This document shows, in pieces, positions 54,698 to 64,000 of a stretch of 64,000 bases of DNA. Below the pieces are notes generated by a model. That model was not told the origin of the DNA, did not search any database, and saw only the letters and a program-made list of their open reading frames with translations. This DNA comes from Mesorhizobium shangrilense (GTDB lineage Bacteria; Pseudomonadota; Alphaproteobacteria; Rhizobiales; Rhizobiaceae), in the NCBI RefSeq assembly GCF_040537815.1, contig NZ_JBEWSZ010000007.1:82273-146272 (forward strand). Direction: 5' to 3'. Each line of letters begins with the position of its first letter. The stretch's first letter is position 1. The position numbers and the translations under genes are program-made.

Positions 54698-56251
54698 ATG
54701 GCACATGCCCCGGCTTCATCGCTCTCACTAAGCCGACGGCGACTGCTGCAGTTTTCCGCGGCTGCCGGATTGACGAGCCTCTTCAAAACCAGCGCCTACG
54801 CTGAAGCCCCCAAACGCGGCGGGCGCATGATCCTCGGCTCGATGCACGGGTCGACGACCGATTCGACCGATCCGGCGCTGCTTACCAACGCCTTTCAATG
54901 GTACCTGGCCTTCGCATTCACCAGCACGCTGACCGAGATACTGCCGGACGGAACGATTGGTCCAGCACTGGCCGAAAGATGGGACAGCACCGACGCCAAG
55001 GTCTGGAAATTCAAGTTGCGTGACGGGGTTACCTTTCATGATGGACGACCGATGTCAGTCGCCGATGTCATCGCCTCGATCAATCACCACCGAGCGCCCG
55101 ACTCGACATCTTTCGTCAAGCCGCTGGCCGACCAGATGGTCGACGTCAGCGGGGACGGCAAAAATGGCGTCGTAATATCGCTCAAGGCGGCGAATGCCGA
55201 CCTCCCGGCCAACCTGAACACTCCCGCCTTCACCATCTACCCCGCGGCCGGTGAAAAGATCGACTGGCAATCGCGAAATGGGACGGGTGGCTACATATTG
55301 CGCGAATACGAGCCGGGAGTTCGGGCATATCTGGAGCGCAACCCGAGATACTGGCGAAACGACCGTGCCTTTGCCGACGAAGTCGAAATGCTTTGCATCG
55401 GCGACGCCACCGCTCGAATGAACGCGCTGGTCTCGGGTGAGGTTCATGCAGTGGACGAGGTGGATCTGAAAACCGTCGCCCTCCTGCAGAAGCAGCCGAA
55501 CATCACTATCGATGAGACTCCTGGCCCACTGCAATATTCATTTCCGATGCGGACCGACGTCGCTCCTTTCGACAATGTCGATGTTCGCCTCGCATTGAAA
55601 TATTCGATCAACCGGCAGGAGATGCTGGACAAAATTTTGCTGGGGCATGGGAGCCTCGGCAACGATACCCCGATTGGGCCTTCCTATACTTTTCACGCTA
55701 ACATCGAGCAGATTGCCTATGACCCCGACAAGGCCAAGTTCCACCTGAAGAAGGCCGGCCTTCAGAAGCTGAGCGTCGACCTTCATACCGCCGAGGCAGC
55801 GTTCCCCGGTGCCACCGACGCGGCAGTCCTCTATGCCGAGCAGGCTCGCGCGTCCGGAATAGAAATCAACGTGGTGCGCGAACCGGACGATGGGTATTGG
55901 GACAACATCTGGCTGAAGAAGCCGTTCTGCGCGGCGTACTGGGATGGATTCCCGATGACCAGTGAGATGTTCGCGGTGGGTTACTCGCCTGGAGCAGCCT
56001 GGAACGACACGTACTGGACGAACCAACGCTTCGAATATCTCCGCGTTGCGGCAGCGGCCGAAATGGACGCGAACAAGCGCCGAGACATGTATACGGAGAT
56101 GCAGAAGATCGTTCGGGACGACGGCGGAGCGCTGATATTTGCCTATGCGAGCTATGTCATGGCTCGCGGGCCATCGATCGGGCACGGGCCGTTATCAACG
56201 ACCAATCGCTTCGACGGTGCTCGCATTGCGGAGCGCTGGTGGCTGGTATGA
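54698..56251 (+). CDS. Peptide ABC transporter substrate-binding protein (SBP family 5)
   Basis: A 517-residue periplasmic protein. The twin-Arg signal SLSRRRLLQFSAAAGLTSLF ends at AYAEAPKRGG, indicating Tat export. Family 5 features include PALAERWDSTDAKVWKFKLR, GVTFHDGRPMSVADVIASIN and the late WDGFPMTSEMFAVGYSPGAA. Start at ATG 54698, with AAGGAG eleven bases upstream. It captures an oligopeptide, dipeptide or similar ligand for the two permeases. Its stop is inside ATGA, overlapping the small Cys-rich ORF. Tat export of an SBP is not rare but suggests that the protein folds before export. Confidence 0.95.
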   Translation: MAHAPASSLSLSRRRLLQFSAAAGLTSLFKTSAYAEAPKRGGRMILGSMHGSTTDSTDPALLTNAFQWYLAFAFTSTLTEILPDGTIGPALAERWDSTDAKVWKFKLRDGVTFHDGRPMSVADVIASINHHRAPDSTSFVKPLADQMVDVSGDGKNGVVISLKAANADLPANLNTPAFTIYPAAGEKIDWQSRNGTGGYILREYEPGVRAYLERNPRYWRNDRAFADEVEMLCIGDATARMNALVSGEVHAVDEVDLKTVALLQKQPNITIDETPGPLQYSFPMRTDVAPFDNVDVRLALKYSINRQEMLDKILLGHGSLGNDTPIGPSYTFHANIEQIAYDPDKAKFHLKKAGLQKLSVDLHTAEAAFPGATDAAVLYAEQARASGIEINVVREPDDGYWDNIWLKKPFCAAYWDGFPMTSEMFAVGYSPGAAWNDTYWTNQRFEYLRVAAAAEMDANKRRDMYTEMQKIVRDDGGALIFAYASYVMARGPSIGHGPLSTTNRFDGARIAERWWLV

Positions 56252-56358
56252 GCGCCGATCCATTCGTAGCTGACAAGCAACCTCACGATGGGTGCAGGAA
56301 GCTGGGCGGCTATGTTTCCTGCATGTCTTGTGCTCCCTTCAAAGGCTGTCCCAAGTGA
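56248..56358 (+). CDS. 36-residue Cys-rich ORF between the SBP and the dipeptidase
   Basis: An ATG at 56248 overlaps the SBP stop (ATGA), and its own TGA at 56356-56358 overlaps the dipeptidase start (GTGA). The product, about MSADPFVADKQPHDGC followed by RKLGGYVSCMSCAPFKGCPK, has four Cys, two of them in a CxxC. With both ends translationally coupled, the ORF fits into an operon with no spare base. It may be a metal-binding peptide, a leader or a toxin-like or precursor peptide. No family is recognised, and conservation cannot be tested here. Confidence 0.5.
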   Translation: MSADPFVADKQPHDGCRKLGGYVSCMSCAPFKGCPK

Positions 56359-57788
56359 GTTATGGCATCTACATAGGCAAGTCTCTGACGGCCGATGGGA
56401 TCGCGTATCTGGGCGGATACGGCGATGAGCCTTCCAGCCACTGGCTTGAGATCCTGAAGCCAGAGGCTCATCAAAGCGGAACGCTCATCAAAGTCGGCGT
56501 CACGCCCGACGCTGATATGCCGGGTTTGATCACGGATATACCTCAGGTCAAGGAGACGGCTGGGCACATCCGCGTCAGCTATAGTTATTACAAGGGAACG
56601 CCAGCGCCCCTGACCAATGGGGGACTGAACGAATACGGAGTGGCGGTGCGGGATATCTGGTCTCCATCGAGGCCGGAACTCATCGCGATGACGCCCCAAA
56701 ACCAGACCGGGCCCAACTACAGCGACCTCTCCCGCATCGTCCTGGAGAGGGCAAGAACGGCCCGAGAAGGGGTCGAACTGGTGGGCCATCTCATCGCCCA
56801 GCATGGCCACACCACCTATGGCGGCAATTCGCATATCATCGCGGACTCTGACGAGGCGTGGGTCGTCATTCAATTTGCAGGCGGACAGGGACTTTGGATC
56901 GCCGAGCGACTAGACGACCATAGCATTCGCGTTTCCAGGCCCGGCTATATTGGAGACGTGCCGGTCGGCGAGCCGTCAGGCCGCGATTATCTCTACTCCA
57001 CCAATCTGATCAGCTTCGCAGTGTCGAGGGGCTGGTATGATCCGTCCCGCTCTCAACCCTTCAATGTGAACGCCGTTTATGGCGACGGCAAAGGCAGATG
57101 GGCAGGGGTGCTGTGGATGGAAGAAGAAATGGCCCGCCGCGCGGCGGGCTGGGAAAAGATCAAGATCCAGGATGTGATGTGGGCCGTTCGTACCGAAAGG
57201 CTGACTGGTGACGCCGCCGGATATGGTCAAGTCGTCCCTCTCGTCAGGACGGACCACAATCAGCTTCGCTTGCTTTGGCACACGCAAGTGGGGGCCGTCG
57301 CGGCGCCCTTCGTACCGGTTTTCATGGGCGTCACGAGCATACCCGAGGAATTCAGGATGCACCGCTATCTGACCGACCGGGAAGCAGCGCGCTGTTACGA
57401 CACCCGCGAGATCAACCGGCGTAACGAGATCTCCGCGGTCCCGCAAGGTATAGAATCGACCAGATCCGCGACCCAGGTATTCAAGAGATTGCAAAACCTG
57501 ATGTTTGCCAACAGCCAATCCTTCCTGCCCGAGGTCAAAGAGCTTTGGGAAGCCTATGAGACGGATCTGCTGCAAGCCAGCGCTCTTGTCATCGCGTCCG
57601 CGAGGGAGTTGTTGCGGGCCGACCGAACAGACTTGGCAGAACATTATCTGACCTATTTCAGTTGCAACGAGTTGGTGAAGGCGCTTGAGGTCGCAGAATC
57701 CCTCGCCAAGAGCCTGGAGGTCCGGACAAGATTCCTGTTCGGTATAAGCTCGGACGCCACTCCCGTCGGGCCTGCCCAGATATGGTAG
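56355..57788 (+). CDS. C69-family (PepD-like) dipeptidase with N-terminal Ser
   Basis: A 477-residue Ntn-type dipeptidase. I choose GTG 56355, because VSYGIYIGKSLTADGIAYLG aligns with the family start and the start overlaps the preceding stop. In C69 enzymes the residue after Met is the catalytic Cys. Here it is Ser. Later family blocks are GGLNEYGVAVRDIWSPSRPE, TYGGNSHIIADSDEAWVVIQ, and the C-terminal region around PFVPVFMGVTSIPEEF. No signal peptide, so it acts in the cytoplasm on imported peptides. It follows the SBP and precedes the permeases. Confidence 0.85.
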   Translation: MSYGIYIGKSLTADGIAYLGGYGDEPSSHWLEILKPEAHQSGTLIKVGVTPDADMPGLITDIPQVKETAGHIRVSYSYYKGTPAPLTNGGLNEYGVAVRDIWSPSRPELIAMTPQNQTGPNYSDLSRIVLERARTAREGVELVGHLIAQHGHTTYGGNSHIIADSDEAWVVIQFAGGQGLWIAERLDDHSIRVSRPGYIGDVPVGEPSGRDYLYSTNLISFAVSRGWYDPSRSQPFNVNAVYGDGKGRWAGVLWMEEEMARRAAGWEKIKIQDVMWAVRTERLTGDAAGYGQVVPLVRTDHNQLRLLWHTQVGAVAAPFVPVFMGVTSIPEEFRMHRYLTDREAARCYDTREINRRNEISAVPQGIESTRSATQVFKRLQNLMFANSQSFLPEVKELWEAYETDLLQASALVIASARELLRADRTDLAEHYLTYFSCNELVKALEVAESLAKSLEVRTRFLFGISSDATPVGPAQIW

Positions 57789-57860
57789 GGCGTTGTCATA
57801 CTCGGTCCCTTCAGTTCGATCTTTCCTCCCGGCGCGCGATGTTACGCCAGACATCAAAGC

Positions 57861-58895
57861 ATGAGGACTGAACGGGTGTCGCGTCTTATGCGGTCAGTCC
57901 GGCAGCGTGCGTCCATGGCGAACGCCATGCATCCTGTAGCGAGCACGATTACGGAGCGATTGGGGCTGGGGTTCCTGACCCTCTTCATCGTCTCGCTCCT
58001 TATCTTTTCGGCCATCGAGTTTCTGCCGGGTGACTTCGCCAACACTACCCTCGGGCAGTCCGCGACGCCGCAAACGGTCGCCGCTTTCCAACGGGAGATC
58101 GGCCTCGATAGACCTGCCCCGCAACGCTATGTCGAATGGATCGGCGCCGCGCTGCGGGGCGACTTCGGCGCGTCGTTTTCTTCTCGACCGGGTAGTGAGA
58201 GGCTGGTGGTCGACATTATCGGGCCGCGGCTGCGCAATACAGTGTTTTTGGCCGTGATTACGGCCCTGGTCGCCGTGCCGTTGGCGCTCGCCCTAGGGAT
58301 CGCGGCAGCTTTGTACCGGAACAGCTGGTTCGACCGTTTCGTCAACGCCGTGACGCTGACCACGATCTCGGTACCGGAATTCTTTGTCGCTTACATTCTG
58401 ATGCTGCTGCTGGTGATCAAAATCCCGCTCTTTCAGTCTCTGTCCAATGTCAGGCCAGACATGGGGGTCCTCGAGAGTCTTCCTCACATAGCCCTTCCCG
58501 TTATGACGCTTACGCTGGTCATCGTCGCACATATGATGCGCATGACCCGTGCGGCGATCATCGGGCTGCTTGCAAACACCTATATTGAAATGGCGCAATT
58601 GAAAGGGTTGTCTCCGGCTCGCATCGTCATTGCGCACGCGCTGCCGAATGCGTGGGCGCCCATCGCCAACGTGATCGCCTTCAACCTCGCCTATTTGGTG
58701 GTCGGCATGGTGATCGTGGAGGTCGTGTTCGTCTATCCGGGGATCGGCAGAGCGTTAATCGACGCCGTGCGAGCACGCGATATACCCGTGGTGCAGGCCT
58801 GCACGCTGATCTTCGCCGCAACCTATATCCTGCTCAATCTGGTCGCGGACATCATCTCGATCGCCACAAACCCGAGGCTCCTGCATCCGCGATGA
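57861..58895 (+). CDS. ABC transporter permease, DppB type
   Basis: A 344-residue inner-membrane permease. About six helices start with LGLGFLTLFIVSLLIFSAIE. EFLPGDFANTTLGQSATPQT is the usual DppB loop after helix one. The EAA motif lies in MAQLKGLSPARIVIAHALPN. The C-terminus runs into dppC with an ATGA overlap. An N-terminal extension of about 30 residues precedes the first helix, and a downstream ATG (MHPVAS) may be used instead. Confidence 0.93.
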   Translation: MRTERVSRLMRSVRQRASMANAMHPVASTITERLGLGFLTLFIVSLLIFSAIEFLPGDFANTTLGQSATPQTVAAFQREIGLDRPAPQRYVEWIGAALRGDFGASFSSRPGSERLVVDIIGPRLRNTVFLAVITALVAVPLALALGIAAALYRNSWFDRFVNAVTLTTISVPEFFVAYILMLLLVIKIPLFQSLSNVRPDMGVLESLPHIALPVMTLTLVIVAHMMRMTRAAIIGLLANTYIEMAQLKGLSPARIVIAHALPNAWAPIANVIAFNLAYLVVGMVIVEVVFVYPGIGRALIDAVRARDIPVVQACTLIFAATYILLNLVADIISIATNPRLLHPR

Positions 58896-59791
58896 GAGCC
58901 CTCGATGATCATGCAGAGCCTCGCGCGGACGGGGTCCAGAACCAACGCGGCCTGTTCGCGACTGCCTCGCGTGGTTTGAAGAGAGCATCGCCTGCCGCGT
59001 GGTTCGGGGTGATTGTCGTCTTGCTCTATGTCTCGGTCGCACTCCTGGCGCCGGTGTTGGCTCCCTACGGCGAGAGCGAGATCGTCTCCTCGCAGTCATA
59101 TGCTCCCTGGAGCGAGAAATTCATCTTTGGCACGGATCAGCTTGGCCGCGACTTGCTCTCGCGTTTGATCTACGGCGCGCGTAACACGATCGGGATCGCA
59201 CTTCTGTCCACAGTCCTGGCCTTCGCTATAGGCGGCGCATTGGGCATCCTGGCGGCCCTTTGGGGCAAGACATTTGACCTGTTGTTGTCCCGGTTGGTCG
59301 ATGCCCTGATGGCGGTGCCGCAGTTGATCTTCGTCCTGATCCTGTTGTCCGTGTTCGGAAACTCCATCCCCTGCCTAATCCTGGTTGTCGCCGCTCTCAC
59401 CGCTACCCAGGTTTTCCGACTCGCGCGCTCCGTCGCCATGAATGTCGTCGTGATGGAATACGTTGAAGATGCCAAACTACGCGGCGAGAACCTGGTCTGG
59501 ATCGTCAGCAGAGAGATACTGCCAAACATCCTGCCGACTTTGATCGCCGAATTCGGCATGCGGTTCTGCTTCGTCTTCCTGACCTTTTCGGCACTGTCTT
59601 TCCTAGGGCTTGGAATCCAGCCGCCCACCGCGGATTGGGGTTCCATGGTGCGCGAGAGCGCCACGCTGATATCTTATGGCGACATTACCCCGCTTCTCCC
59701 CGCCGGAGCCATCGCCCTGCTTACGGTCGCGGTGAACTTTGTGGTCGACTGGTTCCTGCATTCCGCGAGCGGCTTGCGCGATGAGCACTGA
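58892..59791 (+). CDS. ABC transporter permease, DppC type
   Basis: A 299-residue permease starting at ATG 58892 inside ATGA. The first helix is [40 protein letters not shown] text ([20 protein letters not shown]) is the DppC signature. The EAA loop is [24 protein letters not shown]. The C-terminus overlaps the ATPase start by 11 bp. It pairs with DppB to form the channel. Confidence 0.95.
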   Translation: MRALDDHAEPRADGVQNQRGLFATASRGLKRASPAAWFGVIVVLLYVSVALLAPVLAPYGESEIVSSQSYAPWSEKFIFGTDQLGRDLLSRLIYGARNTIGIALLSTVLAFAIGGALGILAALWGKTFDLLLSRLVDALMAVPQLIFVLILLSVFGNSIPCLILVVAALTATQVFRLARSVAMNVVVMEYVEDAKLRGENLVWIVSREILPNILPTLIAEFGMRFCFVFLTFSALSFLGLGIQPPTADWGSMVRESATLISYGDITPLLPAGAIALLTVAVNFVVDWFLHSASGLRDEH

Positions 59792-61541
59792 CGCTGAGCC
59801 CCGCAAGGGCGGAACACTTCTCCAGATACGCGATCTCGTGATCAGCGGGCAAAGCAACGATCAGTGGCATCCAATCGTGAACGGCGTAAGCCTCACCCTA
59901 GGCCGTGGCGAGGTTGTTGGCTTGGTCGGCGAGTCCGGCGCCGGCAAGTCTACGATTGGCCTCGCCGCCATGGGCTTCGCCCGCCCCGGATGTCGGTTCG
60001 ACAGGGGAGAGGTCGTCTTTGATGGTGTGGACCTGCTGAAACTCGAGGAAAGGCAACGACGGAAGCTCAGAGGCACCCGCATCGCCTACGTCGCTCAGAG
60101 CGCTTCTGCCTCCTTCAATCCGGCTCACCGCCTCATGGACCAAGTGGTTGAGACGGCGATGGTCAGCGGGTCCTTGAGCAGGAAAGCCGCGGAAGCCAGG
60201 GCGATCGACCTGTTCGAGAAGCTCCGGCTGCCGGAGCCGACCGAGATCGGCAAGCGCTATCCGCATCAGGTTTCCGGGGGACAATTGCAGCGCGCCATGG
60301 TGGCCATGGCGATGTCTTGCCGTCCAAGCCTCATCATCTTCGACGAGCCTACCACGGCGCTCGATGTCACCACTCAGGTCGAGGTGCTCTCCGCTATCCG
60401 CGATGTCGTGGAGCAGCATGAGACAGCAGCGCTGTTCATAACTCACGACCTCGCGGTCGTATCGCAGATGGCGCATCGGATCGTGGTACTCCGCAACGGC
60501 GCCGTCGTGGAGGAGGCAAATACGCGAGGCATCCTGGATTCTCCTCGCGAGGAGTATACCAAATCGCTTTGGGCGGTGAGAAAGATCCATAAACCTGAGG
60601 CGCCCAGCAGCGACAATGTGCTTGCGATCGAAGGGATAAGTGTGAGCTACGGACCCCGTAACCCGCTTGCACTGCGCAATGTGAGCCTGGATGTGCAGCG
60701 CGGGCGTACTCTATCGATCGTCGGGGAATCTGGATCCGGTAAATCGACGCTTGCGCGGGTGATCGCGGGGCTGATGCCGCCGCTCGCCGGCAAATTGGTC
60801 TTCAATGGTACCCAACTTCCTCCTGCGGTCAAAGACAGAGACCGAGATCAACTCCGCCGCATCCAACTCATCTATCAGTCGCCCGACGCTGCGCTGAACC
60901 CACGGCAAACGGTTCGTACCGCGATCGGCAGGCGGCTCGAATTGTATTTCGGAATGCGGGGCCGTATCCGTGACCGCCGGGTTGTCGAACTCCTGGAAAT
61001 GATCGACCTAAGCGGGCGATACATCGACCGTCTGCCGAGCGAGTTGTCGGGCGGCCAGAAGCAGCGGGTGTGCATTGCTCGCGCTCTCGCGGCTCAACCA
61101 GAGATCATAATCTGCGACGAGATCACGTCCTCCCTGGATCAGATCGTTCAGGCGGAGATCCTGAAGCTTCTGCTGCGGCTCCAGGCGGAATTGAGCGTAT
61201 CCTACGTGTTCATATCGCACGACATCGCAACCGTCAGCGCTATCTCGGACCAGATCATCGTGATGAACAAAGGCGAAATCGTCGAGCAAGGTTCAAAAAC
61301 GAGCGTCTTATCGCCACCGCATCCGGCGTACACGGATCTATTGTTGGCGTCGGTACCCCAGATGGACCCAGAGTGGCTGACCCGTCTGTTGCAGCAACGA
61401 AGGTCAGAAGTATCGGATGGTTCCGCATCTGGCCGCACCTTCGCAGGCGGGAACGTGGGTGCAGTTCCGCATGAATGGCTCCAGGATCAGCCGCCTCAAC
61501 GCAGCAACCCGCGCAAAGATGCGTCCGACGTCAATCAGTAA
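59781..61541 (+). CDS. Double ABC ATPase for peptide uptake (DppD-DppF fusion type)
   Basis: A 586-residue protein with two complete ATPase domains. Domain one has Walker [18 protein letters not shown], signature [14 protein letters not shown] and Walker [13 protein letters not shown]. Domain two has [34 protein letters not shown] and [12 protein letters not shown]. Fused DppD/DppF proteins are frequent in rhizobial peptide transporters. ATG 59781 overlaps the permease stop. The protein energises the DppB/C channel. It overlaps the extended form of the amidase frame at its end. Confidence 0.96.
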   Translation: MSTDAEPRKGGTLLQIRDLVISGQSNDQWHPIVNGVSLTLGRGEVVGLVGESGAGKSTIGLAAMGFARPGCRFDRGEVVFDGVDLLKLEERQRRKLRGTRIAYVAQSASASFNPAHRLMDQVVETAMVSGSLSRKAAEARAIDLFEKLRLPEPTEIGKRYPHQVSGGQLQRAMVAMAMSCRPSLIIFDEPTTALDVTTQVEVLSAIRDVVEQHETAALFITHDLAVVSQMAHRIVVLRNGAVVEEANTRGILDSPREEYTKSLWAVRKIHKPEAPSSDNVLAIEGISVSYGPRNPLALRNVSLDVQRGRTLSIVGESGSGKSTLARVIAGLMPPLAGKLVFNGTQLPPAVKDRDRDQLRRIQLIYQSPDAALNPRQTVRTAIGRRLELYFGMRGRIRDRRVVELLEMIDLSGRYIDRLPSELSGGQKQRVCIARALAAQPEIIICDEITSSLDQIVQAEILKLLLRLQAELSVSYVFISHDIATVSAISDQIIVMNKGEIVEQGSKTSVLSPPHPAYTDLLLASVPQMDPEWLTRLLQQRRSEVSDGSASGRTFAGGNVGAVPHEWLQDQPPQRSNPRKDASDVNQ

Positions 61542-61575
61542 TCAATCCAGATACGACCAAGAGAAGGCTAATCCT

Positions 61576-63009
61576 TTGAACAATGACGACATCTGCTACC
61601 TGACCGCGACGGAGGCTCTCGAGCTTTACAGAAAGCGGGAGCTTTCCCCCGTCGAGTTGGTGGAGGCTCAAATCCGGCGCGCCGAGATGGTCGAGCCGAC
61701 GATCAACGCCTTCACGGACACCTATTTTGATGAAGCCCTGCAGCAGGCCAAGGCAGCGGAAGAGCGCTACATGCGGTCTGATCCGCGCGACCTCCGGCCG
61801 CTTGATGGAATCCCCTTGGCGGTGAAGGACGCCCAACGGGTGGCAGGCAAGCGAACCACCTACGGATCATTGCTCTTCGCGGATAATGTCGACGAGCACT
61901 CAGATCCGATAATCGATCGGCTGGTTGCAGCCGGAGCCATCATTCACGCCCGCACCACGACGCCCGAATTCTGCCTCTCGGGGACCTGCGAGACCAGGAT
62001 GTGGGGAAAGACCCGCAACCCGTTCAACACCGGCTATGGCCCAGGTGGCTCCTCGGGCGGCTCGGCAGCGTCGCTGGCGGCAGGGACGTCCGTACTAGCG
62101 ACGGGCACCGATATCGGCGGATCGATCCGTATCCCAGCGAGTTGCTGTGGCGTGGTAGGCTACAAGCCGCCCAAGGGACGGAACCCGGACGGGCCGCCAG
62201 CGAATTTCGATCCCTATAATCACTGCGGGCCGTTGGCGCGATCGGTTGCCGACGCTGCTCTGGTCCAGAATATCGTTTCCGGCCCCCATCCGCTCGACCA
62301 CAACTCGCTACGCGAAAGGGTTCGCCTGGCCGATGCGGTACAGCCGGTGAACGGGCTGCGCGTCGCCTGGTCGATGAATCTCGGCTATGTCCAGATCGCG
62401 ACCGAGGTGCGCCGAAACACGCTCGCGGCGCTCGATATTTTCAGGGAACTCGGATGCATCGTGGAAGAAGTCGATCTCCGGTGGAGCTCAGATTGCGACA
62501 GGGCGGCCACCGCGTGGTATAACGCCATGCATTTCGGCCGTCAGGCGCTGTGGCACGCGGAAACGCGCGCGGCTCTCATGACGGACTATGCTCTGGCGGC
62601 GGCGCAGTCCGCCAGGACGTTGGCGATCGACGACATAGCCAGGTCCTGGGAGACACAGCACGCGATGTATCAGAGCTTCGGGCCGATGATGGAGAGCCAC
62701 GATATCTTCATCTGCCCTACGGCAGCGATCCCAGCGCCTTCCGCGGACCACAACCCGCTTGACCAAAACTTCAAGATCGAAGGGAAAAAGGCGGATCCGG
62801 AATATGGCTGGTCGCTCACGCATCAGTTCAACATGCTCTTCAATTCGCCTGTGATGTCGCTGCCCTCGGGACGGGCCGAGACGGCTGTTCCGACCGGTAT
62901 CCAGGTCGTGGGAAGGACGTTTGACGATCCGACGGTGTTTCGGGCAGCCTTGGCTTATGAGCACGCTGTAGGAGGCTGGTTCGGCCCGGAGGCTCGGCCG
63001 AAATGTTGA
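61576..63009 (+). CDS. Amidase-signature hydrolase
   Basis: A 477-residue amidase. The catalytic Lys is in PLAVKDAQRVAGKRTTYGS, the Ser cluster in GPGGSSGGSAASLAAG and the cis-Ser motif in GTDIGGSIRIPASCCGVVGY. I prefer the TTG at 61576, because family similarity begins with NNDDICYLTATEAL. An ATG at 61519, which would overlap the ATPase gene, is the other choice. It would hydrolyse amides or amidated peptides taken up by the transporter. Cytoplasmic, full length. Confidence 0.93.
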   Translation: MNNDDICYLTATEALELYRKRELSPVELVEAQIRRAEMVEPTINAFTDTYFDEALQQAKAAEERYMRSDPRDLRPLDGIPLAVKDAQRVAGKRTTYGSLLFADNVDEHSDPIIDRLVAAGAIIHARTTTPEFCLSGTCETRMWGKTRNPFNTGYGPGGSSGGSAASLAAGTSVLATGTDIGGSIRIPASCCGVVGYKPPKGRNPDGPPANFDPYNHCGPLARSVADAALVQNIVSGPHPLDHNSLRERVRLADAVQPVNGLRVAWSMNLGYVQIATEVRRNTLAALDIFRELGCIVEEVDLRWSSDCDRAATAWYNAMHFGRQALWHAETRAALMTDYALAAAQSARTLAIDDIARSWETQHAMYQSFGPMMESHDIFICPTAAIPAPSADHNPLDQNFKIEGKKADPEYGWSLTHQFNMLFNSPVMSLPSGRAETAVPTGIQVVGRTFDDPTVFRAALAYEHAVGGWFGPEARPKC

Positions 63010-63147
63010 ACGTACGCTGACGTTTTACGGCATCCTGGATGGGCCACTGGCAATGTTGGCGAGAAGGACATCTGTGTCGAAAATTCGGCTTCGCAACGGC
63101 TAGAGTATCCGAAAAATTCTATACTACCAGACAGGAGAGCGGGCGAG

Positions 63148-63981
63148 ATGCGGTTTCAAGACAAGGTCGTGATCGTCACCGGAGGCAATTCCGGAATCGG
63201 ACGTGGCATAGCGCGGTACTTCGCCAAGGAAGGCGCAAGGCTCGCTCTTGTCGGTCGCGACAGCGCCAAGGGTTCGGAAGTGGAAGCGGAAATCGCGTCC
63301 GTGGGGGGAAGAGCTACTTTCTTCCAATGTGATCTGGCAAGCGAAGCGGCAGCGGCGGAATTGGTGGACAAGGTTGCCCAATGGGGCAGACTGGACGTCG
63401 TGGTCAACAATGCCGGCGTGGGCTCCCGCCGGTCGGGCATCGAAGCCGATGAGCCGCCCGGCCTGCGCTGGTCGAAGTTGCGGGGCCCCAACCTCGATTC
63501 GACATACTTCGTCTCCTCTTACGCGCTCCCCGCAATGCGCGACTGCGGCGGCGGTGCGATCGTAAACATCTCATCGACAGCCACACTGCATGGAAACTGG
63601 GGATTGTACGGCGTTGCGAAGGCCGGGGTAGAGGCGCTGACACGTTCGTTGGCGGTCGAAGGCGCACCATTCGGAATTCGAGCGAATTGTGTCAGCCCCG
63701 GTTGGATCGCTACCACATTGGATGAAAGCGAACCTGCGTTACGCACGGATAGTTCGGGTGAGTGGGAAACGCCGCCAGGAGTCTTCAATCGCATGGGAAC
63801 CCCCGACGAGATCGCCGCGGCGGTGGCCTTCCTCGCAAGTGCGGAAGCGTCCTTCATCACCGGTCAATCGCTTGTGGTCGATGGCGGGTTGTCGATCCTT
63901 GATTACACTTCTCTGACCCTGCTCAAGACGCGTGGCCCCGCGTTGTTCTCCGGGACGTTGGTGGACACGTCCACTAAGTAG
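63148..63981 (+). CDS. Short-chain dehydrogenase/reductase
   Basis: A 277-residue classical SDR. TGxxxGIG is in VVIVTGGNSGIGRGIARYFA, NNAG in VVNNAGVGS, catalytic Ser in VNISSTATLHGNW, and YxxxK in LYGVAKAGVEAL. SPGWIATTLDESEP follows as the substrate loop. The C-terminal GQSLVVDGGLS is the usual family end, so ~25 extra residues follow it. ATG 63148 has GGAGAGCGGGCG upstream. It is 138 bp after the amidase, so perhaps in the same operon. Substrate unknown. Confidence 0.93.
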   Translation: MRFQDKVVIVTGGNSGIGRGIARYFAKEGARLALVGRDSAKGSEVEAEIASVGGRATFFQCDLASEAAAAELVDKVAQWGRLDVVVNNAGVGSRRSGIEADEPPGLRWSKLRGPNLDSTYFVSSYALPAMRDCGGGAIVNISSTATLHGNWGLYGVAKAGVEALTRSLAVEGAPFGIRANCVSPGWIATTLDESEPALRTDSSGEWETPPGVFNRMGTPDEIAAAVAFLASAEASFITGQSLVVDGGLSILDYTSLTLLKTRGPALFSGTLVDTSTK

Positions 63982-64000
63982 GCGGGACAGCTTGCGACGA

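Overview
The window looks like an accessory-rich piece of a Hyphomicrobiales (Rhizobiales) genome, most likely Mesorhizobium or a close relative. The reasons are high GC, a Ros/MucR-type regulator remnant, a groESL operon under a CIRCE element, an Omp25/Omp31-type porin, many short secreted proteins of rhizobial style, and several insertion sequences (IS110, IS21, IS481, IS3). No rRNA, complete tRNA or CRISPR array was seen. The genus is an inference.

Layout. 1-4.9 kb: start of a flavin reductase, a PucR/CdaR-type regulator, an AA_synth (DUF1185) protein, a sugar isomerase that has lost its N-terminal half and is joined to the first residues of a tyrosine recombinase, and a Gfo/Idh/MocA oxidoreductase. 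4.9-9.8 kb: a decayed stretch with a MucR remnant, phage tape-measure, adenylate-cyclase-like and aldehyde-dehydrogenase fragments, and small hypothetical ORFs. 10.1-11.1 kb: an intact IS110-type transposase. 11.4-25.5 kb: a coherent catabolic locus with two DHDPS/NAL-superfamily lyases or aldolases, a HyuA/HyuB pair, a 4-OT-like tautomerase, a UxaA-family dehydratase, a GntR/FCD regulator, a glycosyltransferase-like protein, an AldA-like dehydrogenase and a complete TRAP transporter (DctP, DctQ, DctM). Three near-identical 12-16 bp sites, two in the uxaA-gntR intergenic region and one between dctP and the second DHDPS-like gene, suggest that one regulator controls the locus.

25.6-32.2 kb: IS481 remnant, small proteins, two VOC proteins, a sulfotransferase-like protein, a GNAT protein, and NAD-dependent formate dehydrogenase. 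32.7-44.1 kb: a segment bounded by two direct copies of a 180 bp sequence that carries a tRNA-like 3' end and a terminator hairpin. It holds an NDUFA9-like protein, an ABM monooxygenase, pterin carbinolamine dehydratase, a 20-codon nuoD relic, groEL/groES, Pcm, a metallophosphoesterase and a lone complete nuoD. 44.7-50.6 kb: secreted or membrane small proteins (His/Tyr-rich, Cys-rich, lipoprotein, GlsB/YeaQ), a frameshifted repeat-type membrane protein, an Omp25-like porin and an HGGxTG-type protein. 50.6-53.2 kb: an IS21 element.

53.7-64 kb: a divergent HTH regulator followed by a tightly packed peptide-uptake and hydrolysis operon: Tat-type substrate-binding protein, a 36-residue Cys-rich ORF joined to its neighbours by ATGA and GTGA overlaps, a C69-family dipeptidase with Ser where Cys is expected, two permeases, a fused double ATPase, an amidase and an SDR oxidoreductase. 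Together these would import an oligopeptide or amide, cleave it and oxidise or reduce a product. The 11-25 kb catabolic locus and this peptide operon with its small Cys-rich ORF are the best candidates for undescribed systems.
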